The notes beneath the pieces were generated by a model. It had not been told where the DNA came from and did no database searches. It was given only the letters and a program-made list of their open reading frames with translations. 40,208 bases of DNA from Bacteroidales bacterium OttesenSCG-928-B11. GTDB lineage: Bacteria; Bacteroidota; Bacteroidia; Bacteroidales; WCHB1-69. The stretch covers positions 1-40,208 of the forward strand of contig JAJDJJ010000013.1 in NCBI GenBank assembly GCA_030267125.1, read 5' to 3'. Numbering within the stretch: position 1 is the first letter of the stretch; each line of letters begins with the position of its first letter. The translations under genes were made by a program, and so were the position numbers. Positions 33,062 to 40,190 of this stretch are shown piece by piece.

Positions 33062-33635
33062 TTGTATTGTCGTACTTCGGTTTCCCAATAAGTTTGTATA
33101 TCACTGCGGTGCAATAACACGGAATGCCACATTCAATGCAGTCGCTTTGTTCGGATAGGCTCTCTTCGGTCCAGTAGTTGGCGATCTCTCCGACAGGATG
33201 TAGATTATGCCTGCGGAAAATCCCGCCGATATTCACTTGTTCCCCATTTTTCCACGCAATGCCAATAATGAAGTTGATGTCGCGTTTTTGTAATTCTTGT
33301 AAAGCGTCTTGAATTAATAAACTTCCGATGCTTTTTCTTTGATAAAGGGCGCTTACCGCCACTGTTTTTAGAACACCGGTGCTTGTCTCATCTTGTGCAA
33401 GGTGATGAAAGCGCTGGAGTTGCAATTTTTCCTTTATGATACGCCAGTTATCGTGAAAAGAGAAGCAAAATCCCGCGGGTTCTCCATTTCGAAACTTTGC
33501 AACGCGCAACAGGTGATTAGGCAATGATACCGAATGGAGAAAAGATTCCCGTTGGAGGTATCCTTTGCCCAATTCCGCATCCGCAATGGCGATCAGCCTG
33601 TCCACATCATAAGGCGAGGCGTCAGAGATAATCAT
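33051..33635 (-). CDS. GNAT family N-acetyltransferase
   Basis: A 194-aa GNAT-fold protein. The acetyl-CoA-binding region is visible as VLKTVAVSALYQRKSIGSLLIQDAL (about 90-113), where the family consensus is V-x-x-x-R/Q-x-x-G-x-G/A; here the sequence is QRKSIG. A cysteine cluster, CIECGIPCYC, near residues 165-175 may bind metal and is unusual for the fold. The substrate is unknown. It starts 4 nt after the dapD stop on the same strand, so the two are probably cotranscribed. Confidence 0.75.
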   Translation of the reverse strand: MIISDASPYDVDRLIAIADAELGKGYLQRESFLHSVSLPNHLLRVAKFRNGEPAGFCFSFHDNWRIIKEKLQLQRFHHLAQDETSTGVLKTVAVSALYQRKSIGSLLIQDALQELQKRDINFIIGIAWKNGEQVNIGGIFRRHNLHPVGEIANYWTEESLSEQSDCIECGIPCYCTAVIYKLIGKPKYDNTIRR

Positions 33636-33639
33636 TATG

Positions 33640-34455
33640 TTAAATGGTTATGTTATAATCTCGTAGAGCTTCATTGAGCGAAGTCTTCAAGTCGGTCCCC
33701 TCTTTTCGTTTCCCAATAATCAATGCACAAGGCACCTGGAAAGTGCCAGCGGGAAATGTTTTCGGATAACTGCCGGGAATTACTACGGAATTGGCGGGAA
33801 TTTCACCGCGGTGTTCAATAGTCTCACTGCCGGAAACATCTAAAATATGGGTTGACTTTGTCAGTACGACGTTGGCGCCCAAAACAGCCCTTTCCCTGAT
33901 GATAACTCCTTCAACAACAATGCATCGCGAACCAATGAAGCAGTTGTCTTCTATGATCACCGGCGAAGCTTGTACCGGTTCGAGTACACCACCAATACCC
34001 ACACCGCCGCTTAGGTGTACATTTTTCCCTATTTGAGCGCAAGACCCCACTGTTGCCCAAGTATCTACCATCGTGCCTGAGTCTACGTATGCCCCGATAT
34101 TGACGTAACTGGGCATCATCACTACACCCGGAGCTAAATAGGAACCATAGCGTGCAATCGCATGTGGCACCACTCTCACTTGTAGTGCCTCATAGTTCTT
34201 CTTCAACTTAATTTTATCGTGAAACTCGAACGGTCCCACCTCGATCGTTTCCATCTGTTGAATAGGAAAATAGAGCAACACCGCTTTCTTCACCCACTCG
34301 TTCACGAGCCACTTGCCGTCGATTTTCTCGGCCACACGAATCTCTCCGCGGTCAAGTAGTTCAATCACATTGCGGATTTCAGACTGCAAGGCTGGATCAT
34401 TCAGCAATTGACGGTCGTTCCATATCGATTCTATAATCAGTTTTCTCTTTTCCAT
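33640..34455 (-). CDS. dapD: 2,3,4,5-tetrahydropyridine-2,6-dicarboxylate N-succinyltransferase
   Basis: A 271-aa enzyme of the succinylase branch of lysine/diaminopimelate synthesis, transferring succinyl from succinyl-CoA to tetrahydrodipicolinate. After an alpha-helical N-terminal domain (to about residue 100) come left-handed beta-helix hexapeptide repeats (PSYVNIGAYVDSGTMVDTWA, GKNVHLSGGVGIGGVLEP, EDNCFIGSRCIVVEGVIIRE), then a C-terminal extension. Length is normal for the family. It precedes the GNAT gene by 4 nt and follows a TATATTTG -7 box. Confidence 0.97.
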   Translation of the reverse strand: MEKRKLIIESIWNDRQLLNDPALQSEIRNVIELLDRGEIRVAEKIDGKWLVNEWVKKAVLLYFPIQQMETIEVGPFEFHDKIKLKKNYEALQVRVVPHAIARYGSYLAPGVVMMPSYVNIGAYVDSGTMVDTWATVGSCAQIGKNVHLSGGVGIGGVLEPVQASPVIIEDNCFIGSRCIVVEGVIIRERAVLGANVVLTKSTHILDVSGSETIEHRGEIPANSVVIPGSYPKTFPAGTFQVPCALIIGKRKEGTDLKTSLNEALRDYNITI

Positions 34456-34532
34456 AGTTGTTTAATTCTTTATCATTCTTTTTTTCTCCACTCAATTGCT
34501 TTCTTTCAATTCAAATGTTTCACCGTTGAACA

Positions 34533-34540
34533 CAAATATA
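34533..34540 (-). promoter_or_regulatory. -7 promoter box upstream of dapD
   Basis: TATATTTG on the minus strand matches TAnnTTTG, about 77 nt upstream of the dapD ATG, implying a 5' leader of about 70 nt. No clear -33 element. Confidence 0.35.
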
Positions 34541-34636
34541 CATCCACAATATTGGGACGTTTCATCATCCTGTCTTTATTTCGATATATTTTATTTCAGT
34601 TCTCATTTTTCAATATGTTTTTATTTTGCCGAAATT

Positions 34637-34665
34637 GCCTGCTGTTTGTAGTAGTTTAATGATTA
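34637..34665. repeat. Degenerate half-site of the cassette-like repeat
   Basis: The CTGTTTGTAGTAG core resembles the right half of the repeat at 35318 (CTGCTTGTAGTGG). It lies within a few bases of the 3' end of the lipoprotein gene, the same position the repeat has at its other copies. A weak match. Confidence 0.25.
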
Positions 34666-34669
34666 TCTT

Positions 34670-35257
34670 TTATTCGTAAAACGAACTATCAGGTGCTCCA
34701 AATGTATTTTTCCATTCTATTAGATAAGGCTCGTATTCTTTCCTTTCCATTATAGATTCTAAGATAGCATTCTCTTCTTCTGTCGTTTTTCGTACTGATA
34801 CGCCTATATCATTACTCAAAAAGAACTTTTTTAATTCAAAATATCTTTTATCCCTAATCGTGTCTTTATTGCATATTAGTCCGACTCTATGACTTGTTTC
34901 CGTAGAATCGGACAACATGTCAGCTAACACTCTTCCTTTCAAATTATCTAAATCTTCGGTTTTTATAAAATCTTTCGGCTGTAAAAATCCAAAATATGGC
35001 AAATTGCCATTAAACTCCCTGCCTGTCCTACAACCCCATCTTTTTTTATGATAATAAATGTCAGAAATGGAATCCAATAATATTATGTTGTAATCAAAGT
35101 AATATTCTACCATAATAGATATTTCATCTGTATCGACTTTGCTATAATCTTTGTGTTTTATCACATAGAAATCTTCATTCTCGTTTTTCTTGTCATTTGT
35201 ATTGCATGAAAAAAAACTGAATAAGAATATCAATATCAACAAAAACCTATCTGTCAT
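34670..35257 (-). CDS. Orphan lipoprotein of unknown function
   Basis: A 195-aa predicted lipoprotein. The start at 35257 is chosen because it gives a normal signal peptide (MTDRFLLILIFLFSFFSC) with a lipobox cysteine at about 18; an in-frame start at 35314 would put 19 unlikely residues in front. The mature region is charged, starting with an Asn/Lys/Glu-rich linker, with no recognised motif (a single GCRTGREFNG block stands out). It is flanked by similar imperfect inverted repeats and could be a mobile cassette gene. Confidence 0.65.
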   Translation of the reverse strand: MTDRFLLILIFLFSFFSCNTNDKKNENEDFYVIKHKDYSKVDTDEISIMVEYYFDYNIILLDSISDIYYHKKRWGCRTGREFNGNLPYFGFLQPKDFIKTEDLDNLKGRVLADMLSDSTETSHRVGLICNKDTIRDKRYFELKKFFLSNDIGVSVRKTTEEENAILESIMERKEYEPYLIEWKNTFGAPDSSFYE

Positions 35258-35317
35258 ATTATTTGGCTGTTTGTTTTGAAATTTGTCGCTCTCAATCCGT
35301 ATGCCATCGTCCACATT

Positions 35318-35404
35318 GTTGTTAACGTTCTGTCAGTTTGGCCTATACGGCGGTTCGTAAATGTTCTTACCCGCATTATGCCAAACTGCTTGTAGTGGCT
35401 GGCA
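35318..35404. repeat. Cassette-like imperfect inverted repeat, copy 1
   Basis: CAGTTTGGC (35334-35342) pairs with GCCAAACTG (35380-35388). Outside these are TAACG (323-327 within 35300s) and CTTGTAGTGGC, and inside are further partly complementary GCGG/CCGC stretches. It shares the TAACGTtctG...CAGtTTG and AAACTGCTTGT cores with copy 2 at 36205. The architecture (two box pairs, unequal spacers) recalls integron attC sites, without the strict GTTRRRY consensus. Confidence 0.45.
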
Positions 35405-35411
35405 TTCGTTT

Positions 35412-35867
35412 TCATAAGTTTTCGCCCTTCAAATACGATTGTAATAGATATTCAGGACTTTCATAATAAACACTGCTATTGAAATCTTCTATTTTTCGAG
35501 ATAGCCACGAATTATAAACTTCTGAAAGTGTGTCAATTAACGGTTTATTCTCTTTTTTATGAACATCAATAATTAAACGCTTATATACCTTTCCAATATC
35601 CCAATGGGTCGGAATTGAATATTTCGCATTTGCCACGTTATCGAATATCCCATTTTCTATATTATGCGTTTCTATGATTTCAAACATCAATTTATCCATA
35701 TTCTCACTATGATAAACATCTGCCAAATCAAAATAATGCTGTAAATCATCTTTTCCAATGGCATTTACAATCACATTGCGGTGATTATTTGTCTTTCTGC
35801 CGATATATTCAATTAAAGAACAAAGGAAAAATAGATTATTTGCTTTTTTTTCTTCTCTGCCTGTCAT
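35412..35867 (-). CDS. Conserved hypothetical protein paired with DUF3990
   Basis: A 151-aa soluble protein. I recognise the pattern FFLCSLIEYIGRKTNNHRNVIV, then LADVYHSEN and SIPTHWDIGKVYKRLI, as a recurring Bacteroidota protein found next to DUF3990 genes, as here (35908-36090 upstream on the same strand). The pair is often suspected of being a toxin-antitoxin module, but I know of no proof. It appears complete, with an acidic C-terminus (ESPEYLLQSYLKGENL). Its stop lies about 8 nt from the cassette-like repeat at 35318-35404. Confidence 0.6.
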   Translation of the reverse strand: MTGREEKKANNLFFLCSLIEYIGRKTNNHRNVIVNAIGKDDLQHYFDLADVYHSENMDKLMFEIIETHNIENGIFDNVANAKYSIPTHWDIGKVYKRLIIDVHKKENKPLIDTLSEVYNSWLSRKIEDFNSSVYYESPEYLLQSYLKGENL

Positions 35868-35907
35868 TATTGTTTAATGTTTTTTGAATCAACAAATTGT
35901 AAAGTTT

Positions 35908-36090
35908 TCAATGCTTTTTCGCTACAAAAACAAATTTGGTGTGTTGGTTGTTTGCGTATCGACTTGCCCAACGGACAGCTTGTTTTTCTAATTCTGTACA
36001 ATAAAATCCTTTCCCAAAGTCTTTTGAAAATTTACTTTCGAGAATTTTAGGTGTTTCTACAGTTATATAGCTTCCGTGATATACTTCCAT
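35908..36090 (-). pseudogene. DUF3990 protein, N-terminal fragment
   Basis: Sixty residues starting MEVYHGSYITVETPKIL and continuing with KDFGKGFYCTELEKQAVRWASRYA match the N-terminus of DUF3990 proteins, which resemble ADP-ribosyltransferase-like folds and are usually well over 100 residues long. The frame ends in an unrelated FVFVAKKH tail, and only 40 bp separate it from the next gene, so the C-terminal part is deleted. The H-G-S and FGKGFY residues expected in an ART-like active site are present, but the domain is incomplete. Confidence 0.6.
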
Positions 36091-36140
36091 TTTGAATGTC
36101 TTTAAAAACCAATATGTTTATAATTCGTTTATGTTTCTCA

Positions 36141-36148
36141 CAAAAATA
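36141..36148 (-). promoter_or_regulatory. Promoter upstream of the DUF3990 gene
   Basis: TATTTTTG (-7, minus strand) with ATTG at 36171-36168, spacing 19, approximates the Bacteroidota consensus. It lies about 50 nt upstream of the DUF3990 ATG. Confidence 0.4.
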
Positions 36149-36204
36149 CATTTTTCAAACACTCTTTCAATGTCATCTCATTTTTATTTTTTTGCCCACC
36201 GCTT

Positions 36205-36333
36205 GCCGATAACGTCCGGCAGCTTGCCGAAGGCGGGGCAAAGATAATGTTTCCTGCGAAGAGATCAAATTCCCTCTTCAACAAAACTTTCCTGCGAAGC
36301 AATGCATCCGCTTTTGGCAAACTGCTTGTTGGC
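36205..36333. repeat. Cassette-like imperfect inverted repeat, copy 2
   Basis: GCC-gat-AACG at 36205-36214 pairs with GTTGGC at 36328-36333; CAGCTTGCC (36220-36228) pairs with GGCAAACTG (36316-36324) with one mismatch. Spacers between the two boxes are unequal (about 5 versus 3 nt), an attC-like asymmetry. An inner TTTCCTGCGAAG sequence occurs twice (36250, 36289). It separates the DUF3990 pair from the 212-aa gene. Confidence 0.5.
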
Positions 36334-36355
36334 AGTTCGGTTTTATTTTTTACTG

Positions 36356-36994
36356 TCAGTCCAATTTAAGCGTTTTTAAATATACTTTGTCTTTGCCAAA
36401 TTTTTCAATTGAATTATTGCCAAGCAATTCAATCTGTTCTTTGATTTTATGTCTGTTTTTTCTAATGTCATTGTCAGATGTTCCTTTTGACGGTTTTAGC
36501 AATGCCCGCACTGCCTTGTCAGTTCGATGTCCAACGTTTATAACGAACAAAAATTTGTGATAATCTGAAGTGTCTGAAAGCTGTTTTTTCCCATTTATCA
36601 ACTTTATTGCGTCATCAAGTATTCCGTTTCGCTGAGCCGCAAGATATTCGTTGCTGTTGTTTGATGGGAAAACACATTTAACTTCTGCTACAATTTTTTG
36701 TTTGTCAATTTTTATGTCAAAACCATTTGTGTTTGGTTTTACAGAATCAATCTCTTTAATTATATCGTTTTTTGTCTTGTTGTCAATTTTAAAAGTCTTA
36801 CAAAGCCATTTTGTTGCGGTAAGTGTTAGTCTTAAAGTAAAAACGTTGTTAATGTCAGAAAGAACTGTTTTTAATTCTGCAAGGTCTTCCTGTGATAATG
36901 CATTGTAATAGTCTTTTTCCTGTCCTGTAAGTTTGGTCAAATAGCTATTAAGTTTTGCGCCTAAATCTTTTTGTCTGCCTTCGTAATTTGTCAT
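36356..36994 (-). CDS. Possible PD-(D/E)XK nuclease-like orphan protein
   Basis: A 212-aa basic, soluble protein. I do not recognise its family by name. Residues about 92-112 (NGFDIKI, then KQKIVAEVKC) show the Asp, beta-strand, Glu-x-Lys arrangement of PD-(D/E)XK nucleases. A following stretch, FLFVINVGHRTDKAVRALL, could be a later core strand. The N-terminal third is helical. Such a domain in a defence-rich accessory setting might be an endonuclease, but no methyltransferase is adjacent. Its stop lies about 20 nt from the repeat at 36205-36333, and its start overlaps the end of a broken upstream gene. Confidence 0.5.
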   Translation of the reverse strand: MTNYEGRQKDLGAKLNSYLTKLTGQEKDYYNALSQEDLAELKTVLSDINNVFTLRLTLTATKWLCKTFKIDNKTKNDIIKEIDSVKPNTNGFDIKIDKQKIVAEVKCVFPSNNSNEYLAAQRNGILDDAIKLINGKKQLSDTSDYHKFLFVINVGHRTDKAVRALLKPSKGTSDNDIRKNRHKIKEQIELLGNNSIEKFGKDKVYLKTLKLD

Positions 36995-37297
36995 TTTTTG
37001 TCTGTTTGCGGTGTCGTTCTAAACGGACTGCCAACTCCGTATATATGGAATATATTTGCCCATTATCAATCGTCAGTTTGTGCACTTCAACATTGTCAAT
37101 TCCACATGGGATTTTTTCTGAAATCACATTTTGACAAACTGACAATAAATTCTATAATTCCCAGCCCCTTTAATCTTATCGTAAGAGTTTGTTTTGAAGA
37201 CAATAATAAATGAAATTGGAATATCTGCCTGAAGTATTCCATTTCCCCAATCATCCATATTCTTAATAGGTTGCCCGTCTTTATTTTCAATCTTCAT
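36948..37297 (-). pseudogene. Frameshifted small hypothetical gene
   Basis: From ATG 37297 the frame reads MKIENKDGQPIKNMDDWGNG and continues to YRIYCQFVKM, then a TGA at about 37135. A shift of one base continues sensibly as NVISEKIPCGIDNVEVHKLT and then NGQIYSIYTELAVRLERH, ending at 36948. The two parts read naturally as one small protein of about 110-115 residues whose gene lost one base. The family is not recognised. The 3' part overlaps the start of the 212-aa gene by 47 bp. A sequencing error is an alternative to genuine decay. Confidence 0.45.
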
Positions 37298-37345
37298 TTT
37301 CTAATTTGCTATTTTGTTTTGCCTATCTTCATTACGCTGTTTGTG

Positions 37346-37375
37346 GGTGCCGCATAACGCCATAATAAATAAGTG
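37346..37375. repeat. Partial cassette-like repeat (half-site)
   Basis: GCCGCATAACG (near 37349-37359) resembles the GCCGATAACG outer half of the 36205 copy. The other half is not visible. It sits just beyond the 3' end of the two-domain lipoprotein gene and probably marks one edge of the small accessory array. Confidence 0.3.
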
Positions 37376-37392
37376 TAAATCAGATTGATCCG

Positions 37393-38163
37393 TTAGTTGC
37401 GAATCAATTTATGCCTAAATCCTTGTAAATCACTGCTGCCAGCCTTTCTTTCGAAATTATCCAACGTGATATTTTCCCCGGAGATATTGGAAATCGTAAA
37501 ACTACGATGTTCGTAATGCGGAGGTGTATTCTCTATGTATTCTTTATTCAAAATCAAAATATCACCATGTACATAATAATGGTTTGACATATATTCATTT
37601 TTTACCCAGCCGGCATCCTCGTAATTATACAAATCGAATGAGCCATCGGCTTTAAAATCAATTTTGTGCTTTGAGGGAATAAGTGAATCTGTTTTGAGAA
37701 TTTGCATGATCTCCCACGAACCGAGAAAATTTTCTGCTGAGACATCCTCTTTCTTGTATAATGAAAAAATTCTGCCTTCGCTGATATCCATGCCGTTGAC
37801 AACTGTTCTAACTTCTTGATAATCTAGATGATTGGAGCCAACGCGTTTGATCTTCATCGATAAATCCATGTCTTCTCCCAAGGCATTTGTACCGTTAATG
37901 TTGATCGTCTCCTCGTCAATGCTATACGTAAAGGAATTGGTTTCCAGCCACTTTGCTCCTTCTGTAAGATCATATTCTTGGGCGAGAAAAAGATTGTTGT
38001 TGGGAAAAAAATCCATCACGAAAAACTCATTTGTGGGAGTGATAAGGTAGTTGATCTCATTGCAAATCCACTTGCCTTGCAATTCGGATTTGTAATCCGG
38101 TTTGCTACGGTCACAAGAGATTAGCGCTATAAACATTAATAAAAGCGGGAGCATCTTTTTCAT
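37393..38163 (-). CDS. Two-domain lipocalin-like lipoprotein
   Basis: A 256-aa predicted lipoprotein. The start at 38163 gives the signal peptide MKKMLPLLLMFIALISC with a lipobox cysteine at about 17; the frame is open upstream to 38292 but would add 43 poorly fitting residues. The mature part has two similar beta-rich halves, each starting with a G-x-W strand (LQGKWICNEI near 30 and FLGSWEIMQI near 145) and each containing an F-x-Y-S-I/FKADGSFDLY type strand. This resembles the lipocalin-like domains common in Bacteroidota surface lipoproteins. Ligand unknown. Confidence 0.7.
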   Translation of the reverse strand: MKKMLPLLLMFIALISCDRSKPDYKSELQGKWICNEINYLITPTNEFFVMDFFPNNNLFLAQEYDLTEGAKWLETNSFTYSIDEETININGTNALGEDMDLSMKIKRVGSNHLDYQEVRTVVNGMDISEGRIFSLYKKEDVSAENFLGSWEIMQILKTDSLIPSKHKIDFKADGSFDLYNYEDAGWVKNEYMSNHYYVHGDILILNKEYIENTPPHYEHRSFTISNISGENITLDNFERKAGSSDLQGFRHKLIRN

Positions 38164-38278
38164 TTGCCTGATGATTTGGTTGCTAAAAAAATCGGAGCAA
38201 ATATAATAAATAAGCACAGGAGAAAAGTGGCGGGTAACAAGAAAAAATAAACAACTGTTTTTTGTTTGAAAAAAATAG

Positions 38279-38286
38279 TATTTTTG
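38279..38286 (+). promoter_or_regulatory. -7 promoter box of the SPFH operon
   Basis: TATTTTTG matches TAnnTTTG, 29 nt upstream of the SPFH start codon. A T-rich, TTTG-containing tract lies upstream, but its spacing is shorter than the consensus. Confidence 0.45.
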
Positions 38287-38315
38287 CATCATATTAATAT
38301 CAAAATAATATCACT

Positions 38316-39254
38316 ATGAAACACATTGAATGCGTTAAAAACATGAAAAGTCAAAATGGCTTTATTAATCTGTTATTCAGTTTATTAATGATTGCGGCTA
38401 TGGTCGGCTGCATCGTCTTTTTTTCTAATTTCTCAGCCCCATGGTGGCTTGTCACATTTTTTGTCTTGCTGATTGTGGCTTGGTTTTTCCACCTGATCGG
38501 ATTTATCATGATTCAGCCCAACAAATCTGTGGTTTTAACATTTTTCGGGAAATATTCCGGGACAATTAAAGAGAATGGTTTCTTTTGGATAAATCCATTT
38601 TACGGACGAAAAAAACTATCATTGCGAGCTCGTAACATGGATGTGGAACCCATCAAAGTAAACGACAAAAACGGAAATCCGATTATGATCGGTTTGGTTG
38701 TGGTTTGGAAAATTGAGGATACCTACAAGGCGGTTTTTGAAATTGATGCCGAAAGAGCTCATGTTCCGGAAGGTTCTAATTTGAACAAGGTGTCATTGCA
38801 TACGTATGATCGTTTTGTGAAAGTGCAAAGTGATGCGGCTCTACGTAAGGTGGCGGGGTTGTATGCGTATGACCATGCCGATCATCATGCCGAAGAACTC
38901 ACTTTGCGTTCAGGTGGTGAAGAGATCAATGATAAATTAGAGGAGGAATTGGCTGAACGTTTGGATATTGCGGGAATCAAAGTGGTGGAAGCGAGAATCA
39001 ATTATCTGGCGTATGCGTCGGAAATTGCGAGTGTGATGTTACGTCGCCAGCAAGCGGAAGCGATTATCTCCGCACGCGAAAAAATTGTGGAAGGTGCTGT
39101 CTCCATGGTAGAACTGGCGCTGCACAAATTGAGTGAGAAGCAAGTTGTGAATTTGGATGAAGAGAAAAAAGCGACGATGGTAAGTAATTTGATGGTAGTG
39201 CTTTGTGCCGATGAAGCTGCTTCTCCTGTAATCAATACCGGTTCATTATATTAA
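38316..39254 (+). CDS. SPFH/band-7 domain membrane protein
   Basis: A 312-aa protein of the stomatin/prohibitin/flotillin/HflK-C superfamily. Two hydrophobic segments at about residues 16-36 and 42-66 anchor it, followed by the SPFH domain (IMIQPNKSVVLTFFGKYSGTIKENGFFW and ARNMDVEPIKVNDKNGNPI, with VVVWKIEDTYKAVFEID). A helical segment with EARINYLAYASEIASVMLRR leads to the C-terminus. Such proteins form membrane microdomain scaffolds; the specific role is unknown. A small ribbon-helix-helix gene begins 5 nt downstream, a common partner in this phylum. Confidence 0.9.
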   Translation: MKHIECVKNMKSQNGFINLLFSLLMIAAMVGCIVFFSNFSAPWWLVTFFVLLIVAWFFHLIGFIMIQPNKSVVLTFFGKYSGTIKENGFFWINPFYGRKKLSLRARNMDVEPIKVNDKNGNPIMIGLVVVWKIEDTYKAVFEIDAERAHVPEGSNLNKVSLHTYDRFVKVQSDAALRKVAGLYAYDHADHHAEELTLRSGGEEINDKLEEELAERLDIAGIKVVEARINYLAYASEIASVMLRRQQAEAIISAREKIVEGAVSMVELALHKLSEKQVVNLDEEKKATMVSNLMVVLCADEAASPVINTGSLY

Positions 39255-39259
39255 GAGTC

Positions 39260-39442
39260 ATGGCACAGAAAAAATCCTTTGTTTTGCGGGTTGATCCGGA
39301 ACTGCTGAAGCAGGTGGAGATTTGGGCAAACGATGAATTTCGTAGCACGAACAGCCAAATCGAGTGGATCATACACGAAGCATTGAAGAAGAATAAAAGA
39401 TTGAAAAAAAATAGCGGTGAAACATCGGAATCAAATCAATAA
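39260..39442 (+). CDS. Arc-like ribbon-helix-helix protein
   Basis: A 60-aa protein with the Arc/MetJ ribbon-helix-helix pattern: a beta strand (KKSFVLRVDPELLKQVEIWA) followed by two helices (FRSTNSQIEWIIHEALKKN) and a charged tail. Normally such proteins bind DNA as dimers. It starts 5 nt after the SPFH gene, so it is probably cotranscribed, and it ends 13 nt before the metallo-beta-lactamase start. No toxin partner is visible. Confidence 0.75.
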   Translation: MAQKKSFVLRVDPELLKQVEIWANDEFRSTNSQIEWIIHEALKKNKRLKKNSGETSESNQ

Positions 39443-39455
39443 ATCAATAAAAACT

Positions 39456-40190
39456 ATGAGAAAATACTGTTTTTTGCTTTTTTTGGGCATTATCTTATCC
39501 GGATGTGGTGATAAGAATAAATATGAAGTTGTTTATGAATCCGATCTGTTGAAGATATTTAAGATATCGGATCATATTTACCTGCACGAGTCTTACTTGG
39601 ATACGGAAAGTTTCGGCCGTGTGTCTTGCAACGGGGTTATTTATGCCGATTCAATCGAAGCTGCTGTTTTTGACACGCCTGTTGACGACGTATCATCATT
39701 AGAGCTAATCAATTGGGTGGAGAACCAACTGGGCAAAAAGATCGTTGTAGTTGTGCCCTTGCATTATCACAGTGATAATTTGGGTGGATTAAATGCTTTT
39801 CATCAACACGAGATCGCATCTTTGGCATATCGTCGGACACTTGAACTTGCGAGAGAGCATAACATGCCAATACCGAACCTTACTTTTGATCCCAAAGTGG
39901 AAATAACAGTCGAAGGCGTGCCTATGGCGGTGGAATTTTTTGGCGAAGGACACACTGCAGACAATGTGGTACTCTACATTCCTTCGGAGAAAATGTTGTT
40001 CGGTGGTTGCTTGGTAAAGGCACTCGGTGCCGACAAGGGCAATTTGACCGAAGCTAATGAAGAAGCGTGGTCAGAGAGTGTTCGCAAGGTAAAAGCGAAA
40101 TATCCCGAAGTGCAAATCGTGATTCCCGGTCATGGAAAACCCGGAGGTGTGGAACTACTGGATTACACAATTGAGTTGTTCGAAGAGTAG
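39456..40190 (+). CDS. Subclass B1-type metallo-beta-lactamase, predicted lipoprotein
   Basis: A 244-aa metallo-beta-lactamase fold enzyme. The start at 39456 is chosen for its signal peptide (KYCFLLFLGIILSGC, lipobox cysteine 17); an in-frame start at 39417 would put 13 residues ahead of it. All B1 zinc ligands are visible: HYHSD (H103, H105, D107), GEGHTADN (H166), FGGCLVK (C185) and IPGHGKP (H226). The Zn2 cysteine plus the following lysine are diagnostic of subclass B1, which hydrolyses penicillins, cephalosporins and carbapenems in the periplasm. Lipidation would tether it to a membrane, as in NDM enzymes. Its spectrum here is unproven. It may be cotranscribed with the SPFH and RHH genes. 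Confidence 0.87.
   Translation: MRKYCFLLFLGIILSGCGDKNKYEVVYESDLLKIFKISDHIYLHESYLDTESFGRVSCNGVIYADSIEAAVFDTPVDDVSSLELINWVENQLGKKIVVVVPLHYHSDNLGGLNAFHQHEIASLAYRRTLELAREHNMPIPNLTFDPKVEITVEGVPMAVEFFGEGHTADNVVLYIPSEKMLFGGCLVKALGADKGNLTEANEEAWSESVRKVKAKYPEVQIVIPGHGKPGGVELLDYTIELFEE

Noticed and set aside
36138..36320. 60-residue open frame on the minus strand
   Set aside because: It consists mainly of the inverted-repeat sequence of the cassette-like site.
37096..37290. 64-residue frame MKIKTGNLLRIWM on the minus strand
   Set aside because: It overlaps the better frame starting at 37297 and lacks natural protein character.
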